From: Hofstenia miamia
Taxonomy: Eukaryota > Xenacoelomorpha > Acoela
Assembly (NCBI GenBank): GCA_004352715.1
Contig: SCFE01000021.1
Location: 1,028,243 to 1,092,242 of the forward strand
DNA length: 64,000 bases
Direction of reading: 5' to 3'
The notes beneath the pieces are model-generated. The model was not told the origin of the DNA, did not search any database, and worked only from the letters and a program-made list of their open reading frames with translations. Positions 1-13,829 of this stretch are shown piece after piece. The position numbers and the translations under genes are program-made. Every line of letters starts with the position of its first letter. Within the stretch, counting starts at the first letter, position 1.

Positions 1-2100
1 TATATTACAGCCGCCAGAAACTATCATACGGGGACAGTCATAAATGTTTAAAATTAACTCAATTTGAACATTGTTTAAGGGACATCTAGTTAAATAGTAA
101 TAATGTGAGATAAGCATTAAATTAATATTTCATTTCCTTCTTACATATTTAATATTCTAAATTTTTCAAAAGATTAACTTCAATCTATTACCTAAACTCC
201 AAAAACTATTTAATATTTTTATGTATTTTACTATTTACCATATTGATACTGCTCTTTAATTAATGTTATTAGCTAAGATATATTTCATAGTGATTTCCAT
301 AGGTACACATTTTTCTGACTGTTTTAAGATAATTTCTGACTGTTGTAAGATAATGCATTGATGAATTTAAGTACCAACCGCACTACTTAATCGAAATAAC
401 TTGACTTCTAAATAGCATTATCTCAATAAATATTTAATTTAAAATCGACTTTGATTTTGCTGTTGAAATTAAGCAATCATTGGTTGAAAGTAATTACTAC
501 TAGAAAATTTCAAATAAATGACTGTTTTTGAAAAAATTATATATTACTAAGAGTATGTTTTATAAATTTGACTCTTCAAAGAAGACTTTTTAGTAACAGT
601 GGATTGATTGTATTAAACCTTAGAAGAAAGATTCATCCGACTGTATTCGAATCAATGATTTAGGTAAATCAGCAAAAGATTTAAAATCTCTAAAAATTAT
701 CATATTATTTTCAAATCACAAACTTTAAAAAAAAGCGTTACCACATTTTTCGGAGAATAAGGCGTATCGGCATATAAGACGCAGTAGCAGTGAACCGAAC
801 TATTTAATATATATGATGTACCGGATAATAAAGTACAGCTGCAAACATGCATAATATTTCGCCGCAGTTAATTTTGCATGATCGTGCCTTCGCGTGCTCA
901 AAATTTATACATGGATTAAATTTCACAATTTTTTGATGGTTATATTTTTCTTATTCATTCCCAATCTAGCTTATGTGTTGTATTTTGCTGGGAGATGTTG
1001 AAGTCTAGGACAGCCTTGCCAGAGTAAAATATACATGAATTATATTGATAACAACAATATAAAATCATTAAAATTTGCATCTCTGCAAATTCATTTACAT
1101 ATAGGGCAGAAAAATGTTATTAAGCACTCAATGTATTTAATATTTTTATCAGTGCAAGTGTTAACTTTCATCCAAAGATGGACATATTCCGGGTAGGTCA
1201 CAGTATAGAACAACAGTGCATGCAATTCAACCCAAATGCACTGAATGTTACATAATACAATTTGGTAAAAAATAATATTTACATTTTGAAATTTCACTTA
1301 AGTGGAATCTTCAATTTCAATGTTTCTAACAAACCTGACATTGGCCTAGCAATCCGAAAAATGTATGAATATTTTTGGCAAGAATCGTAAAAATGGACTT
1401 AAAATAGGACGAAAAAGTTTTAATTTAGATGTCCATGTCTGTCTCTAGTTTCATCTGCGGGAATGGTTTTAGATATGAAAATATCAATGATTGACACATT
1501 CCTTGTGAACAACATCAAAATTGTACGATCGTTCATATAGGCCTATTTTCTTTGTAATCGCTTTAGTTTTAAATGGTATATAATACACAAAATATTTGCC
1601 TTGATCATTTTATTGGATAGAGAAATAATGGCTTGTGAGTTAATATGAAAATTGGCCTTGCCCAAAACCATTTTAGAAACTCTGTGCCGTGTCGTGTTGG
1701 GCCGTACTTTCAAAAGCCAGGAACGGTTGTAGCTCAGTAAGGCTCATAAAATTGAATCAAATTGCTCTGGAGATCAGACTTATTCAAACAAATAAGAATC
1801 ATTTTTATTATTACACTAAAACCTACACTCATTTTTTAAACATGTATCTTCTAAAAATACACTAAATTCGTGTCTTCAGTGTAGGAGTTGGGTAATATAA
1901 ACATCAAACAAGTCCATACACTGTTCATACATATGGAGCATTGCCGATTTTTCTACAAATATAGAGAGTTTTTGTGAGCCTTATACTGAACAAAGCTATG
2001 GTCAACCCTAGCAATGGCAATCACCGATTATATCGGCTCTCATCTCGGAGCGAAAATGCCAAAAAACCGATTTCGTCGCCTTCGGATTCCTAAGTTGATT
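1..2100. other. Gene-free AT-rich stretch
   Basis: I see no convincing coding sequence, RNA gene or mobile element here. Short frames, such as one of 68 codons on the minus strand near 1.1-1.3 kb, have no recognisable motif and the composition of the surrounding DNA. Confidence 0.6.
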
Positions 2101-2104
2101 ATGC

Positions 2105-2535
2105 TATAATATGATATCATCGGAAAGTATAACCTACTGTCATCAGTTCTTAAACAAACATATGGGGGTGTTAATGCTATGGACAGAAAAGTCTACCAGA
2201 TAGCATCAGAAACAACATGGAGGAGGGACTGGATGAAGATCTTCAGGAATTTAGTTGACCTCTGCATTCGTAACTCTTATGAACTATATAAATTGAGCTT
2301 TAACTTGAAACCTAGTGCAAAATCAGTGAAGTTTCTGTCATGTCAGGATTATGCGAGGGATGTCTCTTTGTTGGAACAGGGAGGCAAGGCAGATGCAATT
2401 TCGTAATAAAAATTTGTTAACTCTTGTTCTTGAAAAGAAAGAGGGACAGTGTGCTGTTCACTCAACAAAAGAAAAACGCCCGAGGACAAGGTGCTGGACT
2501 CAGTTCACACATAAAGAAAAAAACAACTGCTGAAA
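2105..2535 (+). pseudogene. piggyBac-type transposase, C-terminal relic
   Basis: The frame around 2160-2406 reads YGGVNAMDRK, then a Trp/Arg-rich stretch (TTWRRDWMKIFRNLVDL) and NSYELYK. That order matches the C-terminal part of piggyBac (DDE_Tnp_1_7) transposases, where a GGVD-MD motif precedes a conserved helix ending in N-Y-LYK. A +1 frameshift near 2390 is followed by a Cys/Lys/Arg-rich tail (CAVHSTKEKRPRTRC), comparable to the Cys-rich C-terminus of the family. Only about 140 codons survive, against roughly 500-600 for a full protein. The catalytic Asp region is not visible upstream and no TTAA-flanked ends were found, so this is a dead fragment. The family call is from motif memory; the frameshift is read directly. 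Confidence 0.6.
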
Positions 2536-4041
2536 ATGAATGCATTGATATACAGTGAAGCAGTGACTGTTTGATTGACTTAGTGTAAATTAAATGCTCT
2601 TCTGCTGTTATTTTTTATGTTTCCGGCCATAAAAATTTTTTAATGTCATAATTACCAAAAATGTTCACAGGATATTTATTTTTATTTGTAATATTTATTT
2701 TATATCTTCGATTTATAATACATGATTTTTAAATATGTTATTTCATCCCTTACTAGTATAATACTAATTCTTGGATTTCTTCCGCCATTGTAAATATGTC
2801 ACGTGCCATTCAGATTTTGACAAAGTCATTCTTTGCTCTAATTTTTTGGATAGAAAAATTCCTGAGGTGCAAGAAAATACATATTTGAATGTCTAAATTT
2901 GGAATAACTTGATCATTTCTAACATGCCCGTTCTTACTAAAATTTTTGTGAAAATCGAGGGTTTATTAGAGACACTGATCGGGTTAAGATAGTAATTAAT
3001 ATGTAAGATTTTCCTACATTTCAATATACATTAATACGTATTGAAATGTGTACAAAAACCTTAATGTCTTTTTATTGAAATATTTGATTTTATCAACAAA
3101 TATTGGTTTGTATTTGTGTGGCAAAGGTGTATTCCTGTAGTGCCAAGGAAATCTGAATTATTTAAATAATTTATGTAAATAATTCAGACGTCCCTGGTAG
3201 TGCGGTGGGACTTGTGGATTTGCAGACATTTCTTGTTGTATTATGTGGGTTGTCGGTAAAAAACAATGTCGCCCCACAGCAAACCTGACAATATATGATA
3301 AACGACAGCAGAAAATGATAATTTTTTGTGTGATGAAGTTGATGCAAAAGCTGATAAATAAAAAAATAATTTAGCAAAATACAACAATTCAGGCTAAGAA
3401 AACAAGTTTGTTGTCTAAGTAAAGAAACTATTCTAAAGTGAAAGATCATGTTTCTGCCTACAAATATTAAAGATAAAGTTAAACACAATTTAATGCTTAA
3501 ATTATACAAAAGAAAACAACAACAAAAAATTTTGAATATGTACTTTATGCTTTCTATGTTTCAATAATTTTACCCAATGATTGAATGTGTATACTTTCGA
3601 AACTATTTTTGAAAGAATTCATCTATTATAAAGTTTAGCAACAGCGTATGGATTTTCCAAATGCATGAAAAGTAATTTGCAAAGGCTAAAACAATTCATG
3701 AAACGCCATTCCGCTCGAAATTTCTCAAGATGCATAAAATAATTAAAACATATTTACTTTAAGTGCTTGCAATTGTTTTTGCTATCTCTTTGTTTTGTAA
3801 AATATACTTTTGATTAATGGAAAACACTTAGCGTCAGTATACTATTTAGGCATAGGCCATTTATTTACCACCAGAATTATTTAATGACAGGAATATATAT
3901 AGTATATATATAAAGTGAAATAGCGTTTATTTTCCACTGTGAAATCAAGACATCTTTGGTTATGTATATTTTTCAAAATTACTAAAAAAGATTAATGTAT
4001 TAGATTGACCAAGTTCATCATGTTTTTATAAATCTGTGAAC

Positions 4042-4097
<56 letters not shown>
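4042..4097. repeat. (TA)n microsatellite
   Basis: Near-uninterrupted TA dinucleotide tract of about 56 bp with one C interruption near its start. Confidence 0.97.
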
Positions 4098-4099
<2 letters not shown>

Positions 4100-4275
4100 C
4101 ATATATAGAATCATGGTTGCAGTTTAAAAAGATATTTTGCGAATTATACAAAAAATGTTTTTTTTCGAAAAAAACACTGTTATATTTGTTTTTCTATGTT
4201 TTTTCCAAATTTCTCTCTAAGAGATAAAAAATGTAAGAATTGAAATATATAGGTAGAACAAAAATTAAAATAATG

Positions 4276-4277
<2 letters not shown>

Positions 4278-4307
<30 letters not shown>
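4278..4307. repeat. (TA)n microsatellite
   Basis: Uninterrupted TA tract of about 30 bp, 180 bp downstream of a longer TA tract. Confidence 0.95.
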
Positions 4308-4309
<2 letters not shown>

Positions 4310-5253
4310 TTCATGGCGATAATATTGAGTTGAAATAGTGAATCTGTTAGCTTTTTAGACACTGAGCAGTGTACATATATCCTGCTTATCAGTAGAATTT
4401 ACCTGAAATGAAAAACAAAAACACATTGTTGTTTTATCCATGGTATTTTAAACATGTTTTTTAGTCCTTGCTTAATACACTTGCTTAAAACAGTGTAACC
4501 CTGAATAAAATATCTTAGTAGTAAAATTTATCACATAGATTTTAACAGAATAAATAATCAAAATTTGAATTGACACGTAATAATAAGTGATTAGAAATGA
4601 ACCTGTCAAAATATTAATCCTTTGTAAACATATGAATAAATCTTGTCATGAATACCAGCTTCTTCTGTCTTTGTACTGAAAGATTGTGAAGACGTCGCTT
4701 TCTTAAAAGATGTAAAAATCATAGAACAAATACGCCCGACTCTGTTCATGTTGACCTTTGGCCAATTAATTAGTAAGCTTGAGTGATACGAGTGCAACGA
4801 TATCTTACTAATATGGGCGTAATCGAATTCTAAATAATCAAAACTTAGTACATTGATTCCTTAGTGATTTGAAGCATTTTCAGATATTGCAAAAAATTTC
4901 CCCTTTTAGATTTAAACAGAAGAATTCAATAAATAGGAGTTCTTACTTTAAATACAAGAGGCCGCAAGGATGTATTTCATTTCAAATAATGGTTCGAGAT
5001 TATGCATTTTTATTTTATCAAATAAGTCATTTTAAGACCCTTAGGAATCTGGGGAGAGTTAGAGGAAGAAAAATTTTCGTATGAAAATGTTGTGATTAGA
5101 AGAAAATTATTGTACCTCATCAATCACGAAGTGATATCCTTAAGAAATAGTTTGAAATTGCTTACCATAGTAAAATTTTCGAGTAAATAAAGCTTCTTGT
5201 TAATCAACTGAAATTATGAACTTAACATGTTTCTAAAACTAAAAACGCGACAA

Positions 5254-5270
5254 TAGGTCAAAATGACCTA
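5254..5270. promoter_or_regulatory. Perfect inverted AGGTCA repeat with 3-nt spacer
   Basis: The sequence TAGGTCA-AAA-TGACCTA is a perfect palindrome around a three-base spacer. It equals the consensus spacing of steroid/nuclear-receptor inverted half-sites (IR3). No gene is recognised nearby, so function is unknown. The match itself is read directly; a regulatory role is speculation. Confidence 0.3.
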
Positions 5271-8200
5271 TAAGCCTTTTTTGTTTGCTTCAGTATTCAT
5301 TCAGCAAAAACATTAGCAGGTACATATAGCTTCAATTATGTTGAATTTGCAATTAGTACGAATTTTGTTTCAATTCCATAATTTTTACATCTGCAGCATC
5401 ATTTGTAAATTTATTCTTAAGGCGTTCTCGCCGTTTTAATGTTAATAAGTTTGATTGCTCATAACGTATTCGTAGCAAGCATAAGATTTAATTTCGTGCA
5501 CACAGATATCCTTGAAAGTGGCCATGCCCCAATAGGATTCCAGTTTTCAAAAACCAAATTAAGAATTTGATTGTGTATTAAAGATGCTATCAAAAATAGA
5601 AATTGTAAGTAAAACTCCTTAATAATAACAGTTTAGATGTGTGCACTAAAATTCAAAGCTGCCGTTATAATTTGAACTTGTAGCTTGTGTCTTAAATTTA
5701 AAGCTTAAACTATAACGGTTTGAGCTAATCTGAAATAATTGAAAATACATTGAAGAAAAATTCCATATTGGTTGATAAGCAAAGTTGGAAGCTGGTTGGG
5801 TTTGATTAATAACCACTGAAGTACGAAATGAGCGTCAATCAGGGGTTATAGTATTTGAATATTGACAGCAATTGTCGAGGGGAATCGAGAATTTCCAAAT
5901 GGTTATAATCAGAGAGGCATTAATTTTTTTAAAAAATGTGTACTATTTCTTAAACAGCTTCGGCTCATTGGAAGATTTAGTTTAGTGTAGAGTGCGTGTT
6001 ACCAGTTTAGTGTGAGTTTGTGGAATGAAAAGCATTTTACTGTGAGGAATGGATCGGTTTGGACTGATATAATCTGGATCAACTGCGAGCTGTTTCACAA
6101 AATAGCTGATCAGCTTTCAACTTTGATGGGAAGGTTAAAAAATTTCAAAGATCCAATGAGATCCTCTTTTATAATTTAGTGTAAAATGGACTACTTCAGT
6201 AGATTGTTGATTATAAATGCATAGTGGAAGTATTCCATGAAAATTTGCCTCAATTCACTGTCCAGCCTTTATGGAATTCTAAGATTAAAGGTCTTTTCAA
6301 AATTACATTTTATACTTAATTAGCATGTATGTTATGCGCATTGACAGTGCAGAGCAGACGCACAAACTGAAAATAAATATATGTAAATAACTACTTTGAT
6401 TATGAAATTTTCTCACCCTTAGGTTTAGGATGCTGCAACCGAATCAAATTTAAAAAACTTAAGGACACATCAGATGTCAAGAGTAAAACTATTTCCAATT
6501 TCAAAAAACAGAAAAATTCGGTTTTACTGAAACATTTTCAGTTCAATTTAAACCCGCAGTCTCAGTATTTGTTCGGTTAGCCACTCATCCTTATATGCAG
6601 GCTTCCTTATTAAAATCTGAATGAGCGTATTACATTTGCTTGATGCGACAATGGCAAAAATCTTGTTTTTGGATTATTTTGAAGTTAAAATTGGGCATAC
6701 AGTTACGGCATCCAGCGCTGCTTTCTACCTTTCCTGAAATACCTGAAAACTACAGTTTTCAGAGAAATTTTTTTACCTCATTATAAAGAGACATTGAAAC
6801 ATATTCATTTATTGTAAGGATAAATCTATTAAATTTTAAAGAATCTAATGTATGTAACTTTCTTGAATTAATAAAAATAATAATTGAGTAAAATTTCGCT
6901 TTGCAATGTACCAGCATTATTGTTTAGCCACCCTCCCCCATATTCAAACAAGATTTGACACCACTAACAAATCCAAATAGATAAGAAGATTTGTATGGAC
7001 TTTTAGCTTACGTATTGAGCATAGAATATGAAAATCGAACATTACTGATACAACATATTGTTCAAAGAAAAATTTTAATTAGTTATCAGTAATCTAAATG
7101 AATTTTACAAATATATTTACTCACAATCGTATGCGTCACATATATAATCTAGAATTGAATTATAAAATTATTCAACATTTTGTACACATACATGCACTTC
7201 AGATGCATAGAATACTTGACCAGTGATTCTAGTTCAAGTATGCGTAAAAACAGATTGTTAAATAAATTACGTCATAGATTGCGATGATAAGCATACTCTC
7301 TAATATATAGTGCGCAATTGCTTTACTGGGATATTCTTTTTTTAAATAAATATTCAAATGTTTCAAAATTGAATAATGTTATAAAAATGTAGTACAATAA
7401 AGAAAAAGTTGGCATTTATCCTCAGGAGTTAAATTTTATTTTTGTATGCTCTTTCATTCTTTTGTGCCTATTTGAAAAATAGAAAATACAGCATAACTCC
7501 TATTATTTACACTGTTTACTTTTGTACCACTTAGTAGACATTAGTGCTACTAGAATCACACAAGTAAAATTCGTCGTTTTATTTTGAAACGATGTGTTTT
7601 AACTTTTAGTTTCATTTTATGTTGAAAAACTTTTTCTTATTGATTTTGTTACTATGGCATGAATGTCTCATGTACATATTTTATTAGAGAAAAACAATCA
7701 TCATTAACTAAATGTATACATATTTTTATTTGTATATTGAAACGTTCATATTATGCTGCAAGTGGCTAAAGCGGCCTAGGCCTCCCCTGGAAACGCAAAG
7801 AGGCGCAGACCCTTTTTTCGAAACATTTTGAAAATGTTCATGATGGAGCTTTTTGCGCCATTATGTTTTGCTTAACATCCATTCCAAGTAAAAATTCACA
7901 TCAAGAAATCACGAAGACCCGTCTTTGAGTGGAGAAGTGATCAATTGGAAAGTCAATGCTAATCATTGCCATATCTATTGCAATAAGTTGCAAGTGTGGT
8001 TATGGTTTGAAACATGAAAACTAAATTCAAAAAATGTTTTCATTTTATATTTTCAATTGCATAGATATGTTGAAGTGAATTTCATAGAGTAACTAGAATT
8101 GAAATGAGGTTCATTAACAATGTTGAAGGTTGAAAAGTTTTTGACATTGTTTGTGTTACTATGTTAAACATTTCACATCTTAGGATATACTACAGCTCTT

Positions 8201-8775
8201 GTATTTTTCTATAATTTTAGCCCCTTACCTAGGTAAACATCCACAAAAGCGACTAAGAATAACTATTTCTTCTATTTATCATGCCCACTTACACAACAGC
8301 TACCCACTGAGGAGTATTGATTGGAAAAGACAACCTATGTCCCAAACTGATTTTAATGTCTTTCTAATTCTATTATTTTTTTGGGAATCAATTGGACATG
8401 TGTAGGATTGCATCAAACCTTTGCCTATCATAATGGACAGGCTTCATTCCATAGATCATAATTGACTCCTACATGTTTTGATTATATGGCCTAGGGACAT
8501 CGATACCTTTCCGATTTACCCGACTAGAGAGTGGGTTCTGGACCTACGTTTTAAGACTTTCTTGCATGACTTTTATAAAATCAATCTAAAAATTTTTTAA
8601 AGGTATATTATAATTTTACTATCCTCAGCAAAAAAAATTATCAAGATATTGCTTGAAGATTAAAAGAAAATAGAATATAGCAAATATAATACATTGTACA
8701 AGTGGGAGCAAAATTATATTTAAAATAATTTTGCCAATTTAAGATTTCATTACAAAAATATGTGCATAAGCTAAC

Positions 8776-8863
8776 AAAACAGTAAACATTTATTTAGTAA
8801 TATTCATAGATAAAGTCTATTAACTTTATCTATGACTATTACTAAATAAAGTTTTACTGTTTT
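8776..8863. other. Near-perfect 41-bp inverted repeat, hairpin
   Basis: Arms 8776-8816 and 8823-8863 are reverse complements with three mismatches over 41 bp, separated by a 6-nt loop (CTATTA). The arms are AT-rich and lie in otherwise featureless DNA. The stem is long and nearly perfect. It could be a fold-back mini-element, a cruciform-prone palindrome, or a microRNA/siRNA hairpin precursor if transcribed. Only the structure is seen; no function can be assigned. Confidence 0.8.
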
Positions 8864-8869
8864 ATTAAA

Positions 8870-11605
8870 TAAAATGTCCGTCTTTTTTCAAGAAAATGAC
8901 GATGTACTGTTTTGAAGATGGTATTTTGATTAAGTAGGCTTTGGCCTCATAAGAAAATAGGTCTCAAAGCTTCGACGTATTATAAAGGAAATGTAACAAA
9001 TGCCTAGAATTTAGTGGTTTGAAAAAGATGTTTAGGTTTACAGTAAGCTCTAGTTTTCAGTGTATGGGATTAAACAAGGTGAAATCAGCCTGAATTTTCC
9101 TAGCCAAGGCCACAAAAACTTTAATTTTAACAAAATATTGGCTATTATTTACCAGTTTTTATGCATAAACCCTATAAACTGAGAGTAAACAAATCTAAGC
9201 CTCTACGTTAAAATCTGCATTCAGATATTAAAAAATCTTAAATCCTAGTATATAGTATTTGTTCCAGAGTAGACACCAGCTGAATTTTTTAGACTGTTAC
9301 TTCTGACATGTTTTCGGCCTATGGTGGAATGAGTTTACTACATTTTAAGATCAAAATACAACTTTCTAAATTTTGCTTGCCATAATTCATTTTGTTTTGC
9401 ATGTACTTGCTAATGTTTTCAACCTTGTCTAACCCGAAGCAACTCAACTCGTCCAGTCCCACAAGTTAGCTAGTCCATGGCCATCTCTTTCTTAGCTTCA
9501 TTATTCTCATTTCAAAAATAAATGCTTTGCTTTACATATTTGATATATTGATGACAAAATTAGAATTTTGCTAAAGTTTTAATAACTGTGCCCGAATTGA
9601 TCCATCATCAGGCCCACCTCAACTTTGACATTGATTACGAGAAGCCTGATGATTTGAACAATTAAAGCTTAAATGTAAATTTGTATTAGGCATGAACTGC
9701 TTGAATATTATTTTGTGTTTGCTTTAAATTAATTACATTCTATGAAGTAGTTTTAAGTAAAAATCATCAGAATTGAGAAGAAATTTGAAGGATCCACCTC
9801 AGGCGAAAAATTCGCTATGGTGCATTTTGTTTCACAGATTATTAGTCCTCATACATTTGTGGAATGTTTTAGAAATTCGCACCTCTAAAAAATGGAATTG
9901 TGTTATAATATAGCGAAACCACATGATATAGCTGTTCATTGGACAAAATTTGTAAATGCTTTGCATGAAAATCGAATTAAGTATAATGTGATAGGGGAAA
10001 TTCATAAAGCGCCAATTTATAAATAAATACATTCCTTTAGGCAGATAGCAAAGAAAATAATATTTATACATTTATGCACAGCGCAGAATTGGAATCAAGG
10101 AATATTCGCAAATTCAAGAATTTGTTCGTTCAAGAATAATGTGAATGCTAACATGAGTAACTTAACAGGATAGATTTTCTACAAAGAATCATCTATTAAA
10201 TAAATATTTCTAAACAATTTCGAAATGTTATCAACAATTTTTTATATTGGGCATTCAATGTGTTTGAATAAAGCAGTTAATAAGCTTAAATTCAAGGTGC
10301 TCTGTTAAGCAATGAATAACTATGTCGAATATGCACACCATATGATGCAATCTTTCTAAACTTTCATTAATAATAAGAAAAACATATTTAAAAAATGTAA
10401 TTCTAGCTAATACTGGGGTAGTTACTAACGTAAACCTACATTGAAACACACCATGTTTAAATCTTTAATGCAAAATATTTATCTTTCTTTTTATAGACAT
10501 TCATACCAAATTGGTGTTAGAGTAAGTCGATAATCAATTGGAAATGTCAATTCAAAAAGGCGACCCGACCTACCATTATTGCTATATTAATTTGAATTGA
10601 TCTCAATTGATTTATAAGGTTTAGAAATTTTGGAAATGTATACATTAAAATCGTAAAACACAATGTACTCACAGACTTAATTTTTGATTACGTGGGCTAT
10701 TTTATTTGGTAATTTACATATTAAAGTTAGTAAAGATGATAAATTTCCAATACAGATCAGGGAGATCAGGGGTGGAAACTGTTTGGGTCGTGTTGATATG
10801 GCATTTTTTTAATCCGGTTATGTCACTTCATTCAATAACCTTGACATTAATTGTATAGCAAAGCATTTAATTTTGGTGACCTCTTGATGTTTTCAATTTT
10901 AATCTTGATTGAGATCAATTTAAGTTGCCTTTAACACTACCGTAGTTAGACTACATAAAACAAGTTGTTTCAAATTTTAGCCTGCAAACTAGTTTTATAA
11001 ATGATTAGAGGCTGATTTGGAGATATTAATTTTTTACTATTATATTATGTTCTAACATTTTACCAAAATTATTTCGTAGTTTTATTTTTGAAATTTTCCT
11101 AAGCCTATCAATTAATTTTACATAAGCAATTCCTTCAATCGATCCAAATGAGCAAGTCGAGCCGATCGTGTCAAATTAAGGAAAACAGGTCGGGTCGAGT
11201 TGAGTTGGGACTACATATCATTTGGGCTGGGTTCAAGTGTTTGACCCGTTTCCATGTCTGATACAAACTCAGCATCCTTTTTGAAGTTACGAACTTCACT
11301 GTAGTTGTATTTACAAAAGTTAACCAAGATTGTTCTGCTTCCCAATATACCAGAGTAATCGATATTTGAAATATGCATTTCGGCTCGAAACTGCCCATTG
11401 AATCCATAAGGTTGCAATCATTTTCGATCACATCTTCAAACAATATTCTACAAGCCTATTAGGAAATTTGAAAATCCGTGGATATGGACCATCTATGGTT
11501 AACTTTACTTTCTTGTTATACTTTACATTTCTCATCTAAAATACACTATTTTTTAATAAAAATTCTTAAAAGAAAATTTAAATTCTTAGTACACTTAAAT
11601 TTTAG
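8870..11605. other. Gene-free stretch
   Basis: No gene is supported. A short GC-richer patch at 11150-11250 carries TCGGGTCGAG and GCCGATCGTGT words, which recur in the small element at 14126-14423. It may be a decayed end of a related hAT-type element. A similar CAACTCAACTCGTCC word lies at about 9440. Confidence 0.5.
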
Positions 11606-11611
11606 ATAATT

Positions 11612-11897
11612 ATTACACGAAATATTTCTTGCTACAAAATATTTCTGTCGCTCGGTGGCGTACGAAAATTGATTTTGCGTGTACCTTAAATCATGGCATA
11701 AAAAATATTTTAAGCAACTGCTCTAAATTGGCCTGCATTTTTATACCGTCACGAAATCTTTCTGCATCGTGAAGCAGTGCTCATTGTACTGCTGCCTTTC
11801 TTCAAAGGAAATGTGTGTTAGATTTTGGGCAATTTGAATTTTACTTCTTAAGAATGCGCGACAGTAATAATTCGTAGCAAGAAATATTTTGTGTAAT
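11612..11897. mobile_element. MITE with 40-bp terminal inverted repeats
   Basis: Arms 11612-11651 and 11858-11897 are reverse complements over 40 bp with four mismatches, starting ATTACACRAAATATTTCTTG. The 286-bp unit has no coding capacity. The target duplication is unclear (possibly AATT or TA), so the superfamily is not assigned. It is a non-autonomous DNA element by structure. Confidence 0.75.
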
Positions 11898-11899
11898 GA

Positions 11900-13825
11900 A
11901 TTATATAAAGTTTACGAAGGACAAAAATTTTGTTTTCACAAGGTAGAGGGCACCAAATTATTTTTTTCTGGTGTGCCCTGCGCCCCAATGGAAACGGAAG
12001 CGGGGGAGGATGAATTAAAACGTGGTTAAAAGAGAAGACACTCCTTTATTCTGATATTTTCAGATTTTAGCTATCTTTATTAGTTCACGAATAGAAAACC
12101 CCAAAATTATTTTAGGAAAGTTTAATAGATTGTAAGAAACGCCTGCGCTAATTATGTAGTAGTTCAGTGGCATCAAAGTCAGGGAGGCTAGAAGTTTAAT
12201 AAATGAATTTACTAAGTTTGCAATTCAAACCTTTAACTCAACTTTATTCAAATTTCTTAGACCATTTTTAAGGCATTCATTGATATTTGAGCAACCTCAA
12301 TTAAAATCTTTGAAATGTTTGTTCAAATAATTGAATATTACCAATACTAAGTGAGCTTGAGCATTGTCTAGCTTTGCTTAGACGGCAAAATGAAAACGTC
12401 ACAAAAGTTTCTTCTCAATCTAATTGAATATCATTAAATTGAAATGTTTTTAATTATTTAACGGGTCAACTTAAGTGATGGACTTTTTTCTCTAAAAAGG
12501 AAAACGAATTTTATAATGTGTAAAAATATACCTTCAAAATGCATAGACCATTTCAGCAATGTTTGCTAGGTGAAGAGCTTAATCATCTTCATTCTTCTCT
12601 CTGATTTTAATATTTCAAGTAGAAAGTTGAACTCCGAATCTCATTAATTTTTCTCCTGACATTATTAACTGCATTGTACCTGAGGTATTGGTATGCATAT
12701 GCATGCATTTATTTGTTTCCCCACACTGAGTTTGCCTTTCTAATTGTATAAATGTTTGTAAATTGATATACAAAGGTAGTAAATATATTGTACTATTCAA
12801 TAGAGGTATTTAGAAAGCAAATCACTAAGAATTTTTGTGAAGCAAATGCAAATTAATAAAGTGCAACTCAAAACAATGAAAAACAGATGTATAAAATCAA
12901 ATATTATAAATTCAATTGTTGGTTAAAATTTGAAATTTAAGCATAATGCTCAGTTAAATAAGAAATATTCCTATATACTTAGCCAATAAAAAAAACTATA
13001 AAATCAGATGGAAAGGCATGCCACATACCTAGTTATTTGTGTGTAGATGTCTTGCCAGCATCGGGCTACCTTAATATTAATCAGAGTGTTTTCAACACAC
13101 TGGGTTAATTAGTGAAGAATTTGATATATTCTCTTATGAAATGCAAAGTATCAGTGTTTCTAGTTGGCACGTAATCCATCACATTGTCTATTATTCACTG
13201 CATTGTAGATGATGTACCTCTATGCATTTGAATTTGTATTTGCAGAAACATGAATGCACAAGTCAATTGCCCCAATTAGCGCTCTCCCTTTGTTCATCTA
13301 AACATATAATTATATGTAAAGGGGCAAGCAAACATGGATAATACATTGCATTATCCAGAATCAACAATACATCATGCTTAGTATTTAAGAGAGAAAACTT
13401 GTTAAGAATTTTTTCTAAATGGTTTAAAAAACCATGAATAAATATTGTATTAGTCAACAAAATGAAAAACAAGGTGAATAAATCTTGTAAACATGAAATT
13501 TAATACATGCTCATATAAACTACAAAGATGAGAAAACAAAAAATATTAAGAGATGGGAAATATTAGAAAGGGCATAAGTGATGAAAGCACAAACATGAAA
13601 TTCAAAGATCAAAGGCATTCCATTGTTTGTATGTGTAGATGTATTTGGGATCAATCACATTAATTTAAAAATCAAAATTATACCCTGACCTTACATGTAG
13701 ACATATTTTGAGATTAAAATCAATGTATAGTATCATCTTGACCATGGCTAAAAATTTAGATCAAGTGTTCCCCCTAATTTTGATTAGATTGTTGTTGACT
13801 TCTTGTTAATGCACAAATTCTAAAT
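11900..13825. other. Gene-free stretch
   Basis: Nothing gene-like is seen. A GC-rich patch around 11945-12005 (GTGTGCCCTGCGCCCC and GAAACGGAAGCGGGGG) stands out from the AT-rich background and may be a degraded transposon end. Confidence 0.5.
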
Positions 13826-13829
13826 CTTG

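Larger units (their letters stand above)
2540..8770. other. Gene-free AT-rich stretch
   Basis: Apart from two (TA)n tracts and one palindromic site listed separately, I see nothing here that supports a gene or a mobile element. The 112-codon minus-strand frame at 3171-3509 has no recognisable domain, and its hydrophobic composition is expected from AT-rich DNA. Confidence 0.5.

Noticed and set aside
3171-3509. 112-codon hydrophobic minus-strand frame
   Set aside because: No domain, no conserved motif and no promoter or splice context; likely chance.
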